From Pisaster brevispinus (taxonomy: Eukaryota; Echinodermata; Asteroidea; Forcipulatida; Asteriidae): a DNA stretch of 64,000 nucleotides. The first letter of the stretch is position 1. Every line of letters begins with the position of its first letter. The notes below the pieces were generated by a model. That model was given only the letters and a program-made list of their open reading frames with translations. It searched no databases and was not told the DNA's origin. Shown here in pieces: positions 55,191-64,000 of this stretch. A program made the position numbers and the translations under genes. The stretch spans positions 3,286,001 to 3,350,000 of the forward strand of contig JAMKCF010000020.1 of assembly GCA_023634235.1 (NCBI GenBank), written 5' to 3'.

Positions 55191-55840
55191 TTTGGTTTTA
55201 CCCTACACTGATATGTGTTAGCACTGTATACTCAGTACTTTCCAGAGTTCTGTGAAAAAAATCACAGGCATATTACTCGGGTGGGATTCGAACTCACGAC
55301 CTTTGCAAATCTAGAGCAGTGTCTTTCCAACTAGACCACTGAGATTGCCCGGTAGCTAGAGGCAGTTCGAATCCTATATTTTAGCAGCGGGTTCCGCAAC
55401 GATTTTTTATGTTAATTTTGCATCGGGGATAAAGAATATTAATTTTTGGTTTTACCCTACACCGATGTGTGTTAGCACTGTATACTCAGTACTTTTCCCG
55501 AGTTCGGTGAAAAAAATCACAGGCATATTACTCGGGTGGGATTCGAACCCACGACCTTTGCAATTCTAGAGCAGTGTCTTACCAACTAGACCACTGAGAT
55601 TACCCGGTAGCTAGAGGCAGTACGAATCCTATATTTTAGCAGCGGGTTCCGCAACGATTTTTTAATAGATGTTAATTTTGCATCGGGGATAAAGAATATT
55701 AATTTTTGATTGTACCCTACACTGTTTTTCACAGAACTCGGGAAAGTACTGAGTATACAGTGCTAACACACATCGGTGTAGGGTAAAACCAAAAATTAAT
55801 ATTCTTTATCCCCGATGCAAAATTAACATCCATTAAAAAA
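55188..55840. mobile_element. S2 SINE cluster: tandem copies and a head-to-head tail palindrome
   Basis: Two minus-strand copies are repeated with a 255-bp period (GTGGGATTCGAAC at 55281 and 55536). Each has tRNA-like boxes (on the minus strand TCAGTGGTCTAGTTGG and GAGTTCGAATCCCACC) and the tail CCCCGATGCAAAATTAACAT. A third minus-strand tail at 55673-55725 meets a plus-strand S2 tail at 55727-55835, making an inverted repeat of about 50 bp per arm. Confidence 0.8.
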
Positions 55841-56125
55841 ACAAAAAAAAGTCTTAAGATTGGCTATTTAATTCATGTCCTGATAACTAAGCCGGATAAC
55901 TTGTATTGATAGGACATTGTTGGGCTACACAAGATTATCTGTTTTAAAATCGGTGTACAAAACCGATGGGAAAAAGCCAGAAAGAATCATAAAAAGAAAG
56001 AAAATATAAAAATCTGGACAAAAACAGTAGGCATTTCGGCTTCCAGCAGACCAGGCCGAAACCCCTACAAAGTCTCAATTTTCAAGTTCTCAGTTTAATA
56101 AGGTTTGTGTGTACTTTCTCGTAGG

Positions 56126-56460
56126 GTGTCAAGGCCGAGCGGTTTCGAGCATTGAATTCAAAATCTGGTAGTTAAGTCATGGGGTTGCGGGTTCGAATTC
56201 CCGTTATGACACTTGTGTCCTTGAGTAAGATGCTTTAAAACTATATTTGCTTCTCTTCACCCAGGGGTATAAATGGGTACCTGTGAGGGCAGAGGTTGAT
56301 ATTGTGTTTGAAAAACCTTTGGAGCACCATGGCAGCTCAGGGCTGTATACTCCCTAGGGAGCTGAAAAAGATTAAAAAGGAATGTTATTGGCACAATGAC
56401 CCGGGTAGTAATTTGTAAAGCGCATTGATACGTTAATATTGTAAAATGAACTGTAAAAGA
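56126..56460 (+). mobile_element. tRNA-Leu-like SINE, S1-type head with different body (S3)
   Basis: The head 56126-56212 has paired acceptor ends GTGTCA/TGACAC, GGCCGAGCGGTTTCGAGC and GCGGGTTCGAATTCCCGT. The body has CCAGGGGTATAAATGGGTAC and TGTTATTGGCACAATGACCC and ends AAGCGCATTGATACG. Similar tails occur at 19955-20050 and 25735-25865. Confidence 0.8.
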
Positions 56461-57406
56461 ACTTGTTATTATTTCTCTATGGTTTGTGGAAATACCTTCA
56501 TGAAGTTACCAAGACTGATAATTCAATATTGTAAAGGCAAGGCAGTTTTTCCTTTGTAAACAACAAGGAAAATTCATTTTCTCCTGAGAACTTGTCATAG
56601 GCAATAAAGGCAATGACCAGAACATTGAAGCGATTGCCTCTCATAGCCTTTGTGAAGTACTAGGCCTGTATTGATTAAATGTAATCTCAAATCTTCATAG
56701 TCAATCCATTTCACTTATACACAAACATTGAATGCTTGTGAGTGCATCATCGTAGAATATTTTGAAGGCGAAATATGGACTTATCCATTTCCAAAGGCGA
56801 ATTCGAGTGAAATGGAAAAGCTGGATTTCACCGAGTGAGAATAATTTGGCGACAATGCACAAATGATGTGAATGTAATATTTGTTTATATATTAGGCCTA
56901 CATAGCTCATTAGAAATTTTTTTAGCAACAAAAAACAAAAAAATAGGCACAAAAATTTGTCCACCCCACACTCTGAAAACTCTAAAAAACTTTTGAATAA
57001 TGTGGACAACTCCACGAAAACACCTTGTCCACCGTGACACAACCTTGCCTTGTAATTTTAGATGAATGAGTCAGAAACAAGTATTTTGGGAACAACGCTG
57101 CGAATGAAGCTTCAGAAATCAAAATACGGGTCAAATATTTAAATTTCTAAACACATGGAAAAATGGATGACACTTGGTGCAGCCACTCATCAAATGACTA
57201 GGATCTTTGAGTTACATAAATACAATATAAATAGCGTGGGAAGCCCGTCTTCACTGCGTGGTAATGACCAGGTTGGTGGCTGGCCGTTGTTAATGGACCG
57301 AGCCTTTGGCCGATTATTATTCAATCGAAAAACACAAGACCACCAAGCTAATGTCCGGTCATAAGTTAACTGGCCTGATGCTAAAATCACTGGCCTTGGG
57401 CTAGCA

Positions 57407-57507
57407 TACTCCTAGAACTATTCGGTTCGTTCCGCTATCGTCTCCCCGACCGGGTACATGTGAGATGGGGAGACGATAGCGGAACGAACCGAATAGTTCT
57501 AGGAGTA
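57407..57507. mobile_element. 101-bp hairpin MITE with exact 9-bp flanking duplication
   Basis: Perfect 41-bp inverted arms at 57407-57447 and 57467-57507 enclose a 19-nt loop. GGGCTAGCA at 57398-57406 is repeated exactly at 57508-57516, which fits a 9-bp target-site duplication. A 9-bp duplication with long inverted repeats is typical of Mutator-like elements; there is no coding room. It sits inside an older repeat (about 57270-57520). Confidence 0.85.
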
Positions 57508-57519
57508 GGGCTAGCAGTA

Positions 57520-60500
57520 CAGTGAACTTGGTATGGAGCCCTGACCCAATGTAGGGACAAAAGGTATGTGTTTAGAGACACAGACAGGGGCCCATCATTT
57601 GCCATGAACAGAAAAAACAATTGGTGCCTATGCCTTTCAAAAACATTATATGCAAAACCCAATGAACAAGGAATTAATACTAAGTAATAGTCTGACAGTG
57701 ATGATGCAAGTTTGATAAAAAAATGATAGCTTACCCCGCATTTGCTGTATGTACAAATGATGAAATTGTATCAAATTTTTGCCCAAAATAGTAACAAATA
57801 CACAAGACCTTATTTCCTCACCGAACTTATGTCTCATTCTAGTCCAAACATAACGTCCTTCATCACAATTCAAGCTGTGTAATATTGATTAATTATTCAT
57901 TCTAAATTAAAATTGACACCGTACTTTTGTAGGCCTAATTGTTAACGCATAAGGAAAACTAGCGCAAATAGGGAATTTGCGCGCGTATTAAGACCCTGCA
58001 TATTAAGACCCTGCGCGCGCAGACTTTCATCGATTTCTAAATTGCGCTATGTAGACCACATTCTTGACTGAGTCTGAAAGTATTTCCAACTCTCTAAAAC
58101 TTCCTTTCTGTACAATTATTTCAAGTTTCATTCTTTAATTTATTTAGTCAAATATATTATTTGAACAAGTCTTTTCATAACACAAGCATGGAAGTAAAAA
58201 GTAAATCAAAATTCTTCAAAAACCTACCACCGACAATCGCTCGCATCGAAGGACTCAGGAGCATGCAGGACCTGACTGTCGCACACTTGGAGCCAGTTAG
58301 CACGTACAGAAGTAAACAGAAGCACGTGACATTTTAGTTCATAACTTTTATTCTGTCACCTGAGGGCGCCCTAACAAAAATCCGCAATGTTTTACCGAGG
58401 GTGCCAAAACTTGTGGGTAAATAAACTCCCATAATTACCAATGCTAATTAATACTATAAATAAAACATACTTAACAATTTCGTTTAAGTCTCTCAGCCTC
58501 CTGAAAACCAGTCAAGTATATTTTCGGATAACTAACTGCAGATTTTATTTATATTTTGCCAACTAGCCCCAGAACTGAGGAACAATAAGAACAATTGCAA
58601 TCTGCTTTTTCCCCAAACCGACTTGCTGCCAGTTTTAACAAGCATTAAATTCCACCACTTCCCGAAAAAAAGGATAAACTTTATAGCCTAAATTAATCAA
58701 GTTGTGATAGCTTGTCATAATTACACAATAATTTGCATGACCCCAAAAAATTGTTAGTCAAAAAAAGTTGTGTGTTTACAAATTATGATAACCACTTGGG
58801 TGCACATATTTTGGCCTGTAGTGCAGTGAACTCCAAGGGCAGTAACTCAGGCATGGAATTACACGGAGGCCTTGGAGGCCATGCCCTCTATTGACCTGGT
58901 CTTGGCCTTGGTGTCTTTTCAAAAGTTTCCCATAGACTTAAGGATTTTCCAATGAAAGTGTCTTTTGCAAAATCAAAATTCGGGCATAGACCTAGTAGTT
59001 AGTACTTCTTTTTTTTCTTTTTTTTTAAACAATGGTGCGTACAATTTGTGAATAAGTCATTGATTTGATATCTGGAAAAAAGGTATAAAATGCATTTGTC
59101 CACTACAAGGGCAAACATGAGAATTTTCATGCTACCATATAGCAATGTAAGATGATAAAAACTGCATGACACTGTGTATAGGCCTGCATTCTATGGACAA
59201 GTCAGAAGTTTATATCCATATCCTCCCTCAAAAAGTTATTTACACGTTTCATTTGTTATGATAGGATCTTTACATATTTGAATAATCAACAAAAGGCATT
59301 AATTATTATGAAAAAAACTGTTAAAGGGAAGGGGCCTCGAGGGTGTGGGCAGATTTTGCTATCCCTCCAAAGATTTTGTTGTCCAAAATGACACACTTTA
59401 CAAAAAATGATTTTTTTGTTTACTACATTTGAACTATCCTTCAACATTTTACCTTTGGGGGTCGGGTGGAAAGGGGGAAGGGGTGCGGGCATGGGGTTTA
59501 TGGTTTATTTAAAAACATTCAAACATTTGCGGTCCAACGACCGAATTGCATTTTGAATTGACAGTTTTAAAAACATTAAAAGTACCGGTACACAAAGAAG
59601 GTAAAACAAACTTTAAGAAAAAAGAAGAAAAACAATTTAAATCAAATGTTCATCACAAAAGAGATCTACATTGTAATGCAAAAATTTACTGTTCAGAAGA
59701 GATGTCAGGTATGGGAGTGGGCTGCATTCAAAACGCTTTGTATTGCACTTGTAGGATCCATATTGGTTTGTGTTCCTTAATTTCATGGATGAGGTATACC
59801 CAGAGGCAGGAAACCAGGTTGAGAATCTGTCAGTGCAGCTTGATTTTATAGCAAATTCCTTACAAAATTGTGTTCTACGATCGTGGAGTGTGTCAAGCTG
59901 CAGGGTGGCCAAAGCTTCGGAATAAGTTTTATTGCAAAAGGCCATTCCAGACACTACAGGGTTACACAAATGTAGGTGGTTGATGGGGACAACTCTGTCC
60001 ACAAACAGGCGGCTGTTATCTTATACAATCTCTCCGGGGGGGGGGGGGGGGGGGTCTGGGGTGATTTGAAGGACCACATCATGCAGATGGGGCGAGAATC
60101 TGTAACTGTAGAATGTACGCAAACGCCATGAATGGCCTTTAATTACTGGTAAAACAAAGCTTTTCTTTTGAAGCTGATAAAAATGTTACATAAAAGTGAG
60201 AGTGTTCTTGCTTCAGACAACAATTATTGTGAGATCACTGAGGAAACCATTTACTGAGTAATAAAATCATTACCATAAAAATGGGTTGAGTTAGACGTGG
60301 CATTTTCAAGATAAAAAACTTGGTTTAATCCGAAAAAAATCAATTAAATTCACAGCCTGTGAAACTCAAAGTATACCTACACCATAGTATGTCACTTTCA
60401 TCAATGGGTCAACAATGCACATCCACTAAAGCACAGCAACAAGTGCCAAACTACACGCCCATCACATTTCAATATGAGAGACGAGAGAGAAGGGGCTGCG

Positions 60501-61320
60501 CAATAATGTGGGACTAAACTTTTGGAGTGCATGGAACCAGTGCTGGTGGATAGAAATAACAACGGACGCGAATGGCTGTCCAACCAGAAGAAGAAAAAGT
60601 AGAAAGTCTGCTGAATTCATCACACTTTATGAAACGCTTGCTTATGTGTGGCAGTCACCCGACTAAACTTTAGCAGTGACATACAGTACTATGTAATTCC
60701 CTGGAAACAGTGCAAAAGAGCAGAACAGAGTAGCCCTATGGAACCGATTTGCTGATGATGTGACTCACATAGGGCACGGGGTGAGGGGATTTCCATTGAT
60801 TGCGGAACTGACACAGCAAGAATGAAAAGACTGGCTGCTGAGATGGTTGCTGTAATTTTCCAAACTGCTACATGGGAGGAGACTATGAGAAATCTAAAAA
60901 AATCTAGAAGTACCTATCTCTACTTCTAGGTCAGATAAATTTGAACCTCTAAAGATGAGGAACTTTGAAATCCTAAACCATAAACCATGCATATGCTATG
61001 ACAAATCTAAAAGGAACACTTACCTTTTACATGCAATGAAGCTTCTAGAGATCACAGTGTCATCCTTCATGTGAACAACCTACATGCACATTCGATTATC
61101 AAAAACTGTGAAGCGATTCGCTGCCCCATAATCAGTGGATCAAACACTGCAAGTGCTCTTACTGCAATGGAAAAAAAAATCTTGAAAAAAATGAAATGGG
61201 AAAGAACTATAAAAAAGACGAGCACAGTGTCAAGTTGAATGATATCACACTTACTATGCTATAAACAGTTTGTATCAACCCGGTCAACTAAATCTAATAC
61301 CACAGGGTACTAACTGTTTT
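57520..61320. other. Noncoding region with simple tracts
   Basis: Contains a GCGCGC-rich double motif at 57975-58022 (TATTAAGACCCTGC twice), a poly(T) tract near 59010-59028 and an 18-base-scale G run at about 60036-60053. A weak candidate minus-strand exon is at 57809-57874. No other gene was recognised. Confidence 0.4.
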
Positions 61321-61334
61321 ACATGTTACATATA

Positions 61335-61760
61335 AGGGTTAAGGCCATGGGCTAGGGTTTGGGTTGGGGGCTAGGGTTTGGGCTAGGGCTTGGGGGCTAG
61401 GGTTTGGGCTGGGGCTAGGGTTTGGGCTGGGGCTGGGGTTTGGGCTGGGGCTGGGGTTTGGGCTGAGGACTACGGTAACGGTTTGGCCGAGGGCTAGGGT
61501 TTGGGCAGAGGGCTAAGGTTTGGGCCGAAGGCTAGGATAAGAGTTTGGCTGAGGGCTAGGGTTTGGGCTGAGGCTAGGATAAGAGTTTGGCTGAGGGCTA
61601 GGGTTTGGGCTGAGGCTAGAGTTTGGGGTGGAGACTAGGGTTCGGTCTTGGACCAGAGCTAGATGTTGGCCGAGGGCTTGAGTTTGGGTTGGGGCTAGGG
61701 ATAGGGTTTGGTTGAGGGCTTGGGTCTGGGCTTGGGGATAGGGTTTGTGCTAGGGTTGAG
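61335..61760 (+). repeat. G-rich telomere-like minisatellite, (GGGCTAGGGTTT)n
   Basis: About 425 bp of degenerate units mixing GGGCTAGGGTTT, GGGCTGGGGCTA and GGGCTGAGGCTA. GGG runs every 4-8 bases on the + strand give strong G-quadruplex potential. It is related to but not identical with the metazoan TTAGGG telomere unit. Confidence 0.9.
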
Positions 61761-61799
61761 ACAAAAAGAACTCACAAGTTTCAGAAAGGCAATCTTTAA

Positions 61800-62000
61800 A
61801 CTCATCTCCATGCCATTATGGATGACTTGCAGTGTAGCAGTAAGTTAACCAATCAGCACAACCTGTGCCGTCACATGGATGACCTGCAGTGATTGGAGTC
61901 TAGCAGTGAGTTTACTTATCAGCACAACCTGTGTCGTCACATGGATGACCTGCAGTGGTTTGAGTGTCGTTAGTGGTGAAGCTACCCTGGAGCTTGGCAG
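61800..62000. repeat. Short tandem duplication
   Basis: AGCACAACCTGTG(C/T)CGTCAC followed by ATGGATGACCTGCAGTG occurs near 61856 and 61921, with a degenerate third near 61820. Confidence 0.7.
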
Positions 62001-62189
62001 TGATCTTAGACATCATCCATGTAGAGTTTCTGAATATGATCTTTCTTGTACAACTGTCTCCAATCTACAAATTGAAAATGTCAAACATTTAATCCCACCT
62101 TATCAACAAATCTCATAAGTTGATCCCTGCGTTGAAGTCCTGACAACCTCGATTCCTGCAAAGCTTCTTAAATCATGTTTGTCTGTAAA

Positions 62190-62945
62190 CCGTGCCAGTA
62201 ATTACATCAAAAGTAAAGTCATCACTTACTACTGGTTCCCCACTGATGAGGAGCTTGACAGAGCAGTCTACACAGGTGGGCTACCCCACATCCCCACTTT
62301 GTGACTGTGGTGAACCCATGACAATGCATCATATCACAGCTGACTGCCCACACTTCACCTTAATGCTGACATTGCAGTCCTTCATCAGGCAGGGGACCCG
62401 GCCGTCAACTGGTGACACACTTTATTAAGAGATCAACACAGCAAACGACATCATTCTCATCCCTTACTCACAGTGTTTTACCAGAATCACTGAAATTTGC
62501 ATCTGTAATCCAATCTCTAAATAGATGAAGGATAATTCTTAGAACCTCAACATTTATCATGTTTATAGACCAACCACTAACTTGTCGTAGAGCAACTTTC
62601 ATACCACATGGCCCAGAACAATTGGAACAAGCATTCCAGTCTGCACATTAAAAATTTATTGCAACCAAAGCTGTTCTCACCAGAATTCAGAACGACATCA
62701 AACAGGTCTAGGTTCTTGTTCTTTCTTTTACTTATCTATTGTCATTTTTATTTATTTCCTTTGATGCTGGGCTGGTGTCATTTTTTGTGTTTAACACCAT
62801 CGGCCTATTATTGAGGGTACTTTAGGCCTACTTACCTTCTTTATCTTCATTCATATTTTCTTGTATTTGTACTTGACTTTTTGTAAAGTGCCTGGGAGAT
62901 TTTTCAGCGCTATATAACAAAATATAATATTTTCATTATTGTATC
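62190..62945 (+). mobile_element. LINE 3' end fragment
   Basis: A frame reads SPLCDCGEPMTMHHITADCP, the Cys-Gly...His...Cys-Pro block found near the C-terminus of several non-LTR reverse transcriptases. The end near 62880-62930 has AAAGTGCCTGGGAGATTTTT and CAGCGCTATATAACAA, similar to S1 SINE tails. The region upstream to 62050 is broken coding sequence. Confidence 0.65.
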
Positions 62946-63154
62946 TTTCTTAATAATTTTTGCTATATACCAGCATTACATTAACAAACACCAATTGATG
63001 ACCCTACCTTCAAGTTCTAAATGCAAACTTTTTTTGTAAGGTATTAATAATGTGCATGTGAAGTGTATGTAGTTTTTACAATAGTTTGTTATTCTAATTT
63101 TATTAGAGAATGATTAGAGTTTAAAGTTTAAACTTGATTGTTTTTCAATAAAAT

Positions 63155-63500
63155 AGTAACTAGCTTTGATATAGTGCACTATCTACAGGGTTCTCAAAGC
63201 GCTAATCAGACAGGTTGTTAAAGTTTTATGAATGATGAGAACCCTTACAAAGTGCTGCAGCGCATTTAGCTGCCACTGCCAGAAACACTGGGGCAAACCT
63301 CTTTTCTCAGTGATAAAAGTAACTAGGTTCTTTTAAATGCATTACACAACACCGAGGACCAACAGCTTTACGCCCCATAGAAAGGACGAAGCAATAATGG
63401 TTAAGTGTTTTGCGTAAGGCCACAAGATCGAACTTGAACCCATCTCTGCTGAGCATAAGTACCAGTGCACTTCACGGCTTGGCCATGCCACGCCAAAGAA
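63155..63500 (-). mobile_element. S1 SINE, minus strand, near full length
   Basis: On the + strand: AAAGCGCTAATCAGACAGG tail, AGTGCTGCAGCGCATTTAGC, TTTACGCCCCATAGAAAGGA, then the damaged head AACTTGAACCCATCTCTGCT ... CACGGCTTGGCCATGCC. The 101-codon minus frame here is not a gene. 63500-64000 shows nothing further. Confidence 0.75.
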
Positions 63501-64000
63501 GCAAATCAACACCATCAATAAAACAAGTTTCACAGACTCCATCTTTAAACAACTACTTTTAATGTTTTGCACCTCCTGTTCAGAATATTCCAAGCATTTT
63601 TTATTCAAGCAATGTATTAAAATAGTTTGTCCACATATCATCATCAATGATTCACAACAAATCTATTAACTTTACAAATAAACTACAAACATACTAAAAG
63701 TCTACAATAAATTAAGCTAACTGCAATGTATTTAGAGTCGCATGATTTGAAACCGAGGCAGTGCAATAAAGTAAGTTGATAACCCTGGTGCATGTGTTTA
63801 CCATTAGGAGTGTCTTTAACTATCTCACTGCCATGAAGGGGCCACTTTCATTAAGCTAGGCCCATTTTCATAGAGCTGGCTTAAGCAGAAGATATTGCTT
63901 AACAATTTTCTCCTAAGCCAAAATTAGCAGGATACCAGCTAACATATGGTGATGCGGGGATCTAGCCCTTGTCGCAGCCGTAGCCTGTATACATGGGACC

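Noticed and set aside
56126..56212. Possible functional tRNA-Leu gene
   Set aside because: The cloverleaf is good, but a SINE body and tail follow directly; the same applies to the heads at 1218 and 25096.
61335..61760. Chromosome end
   Set aside because: The sequence continues with LINE and SINE material for more than 2 kb and the unit is degenerate, so it is interstitial.

Overview
The window is AT-rich animal genomic DNA, dense in repeats, with introns, SINEs, decayed LINEs and nonautonomous DNA elements. The abundant tRNA-Leu-like SINE, a dispersed repeat of about 300 bp and the style of the ZU5 proteins suggest a marine deuterostome. An echinoderm, most likely a sea star, is my best guess. 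This is inference from repeat character; no diagnostic rRNA or mitochondrial marker is present.

The protein-coding content I can support is one family: three tandem paralogs on the + strand, called here A (about 4.37-12.04 kb), B (28.39-35.37 kb) and C (47.5-52.6 kb). All three share an exon plan in which every intron is phase 0. The first exon is a 5'UTR acceptor exon carrying the start codon and a tyrosine-rich N-terminus. A giant second exon holds tandem repeats of about 50 residues (basic, proline-rich, one Cys in most units) followed by a ZU5 domain. One or two UPA-like exons follow, then a terminal exon beginning with a conserved (N/S)QQ(G/E) tripeptide-plus. No signal peptide or membrane segment is visible, so I infer intracellular scaffolds distantly related to the ZU5-UPA part of UNC5/PIDD/ankyrin, without a visible death domain. 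The paralogs differ most in their repeats and tyrosine motifs. A ends in sixteen 26-residue His-rich repeats and an ITAM-like pair of YxxL motifs. B ends in a Gln-rich tail with several tyrosine motifs and has a GC splice donor. C has about 17 copies of the 50-residue repeat but has lost most of the UPA region.

The remaining sequence is repeat-rich noncoding DNA. Region 1-4.37 kb holds a dispersed repeat and two SINEs. Region 12-28.4 kb holds a terminal-inverted-repeat element, a tandem pair of TGTTCCGA-ended elements (15.0-19.9 kb) with 130-bp internal repeats, a 147-bp tandem array inside another inverted-repeat element (20.6-21.6 kb) and SINE clusters. Region 35.4-47.5 kb holds three copies of a GGGTCATTCC-start repeat, a decayed LINE reverse transcriptase on the - strand and SINEs. 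Region 52.6-64 kb holds a SINE cluster with a head-to-head palindrome, a 101-bp hairpin MITE with an exact 9-bp flanking duplication, a telomere-like G-rich minisatellite and a LINE 3' fragment.

How the genes might work together: if the tyrosines are phosphorylated and the proline-rich repeats bind SH3-like partners, A-C would be multivalent signalling scaffolds with different SH2-binding repertoires (ITAM-like, YxN, YxxM). That function is inferred from motifs only.
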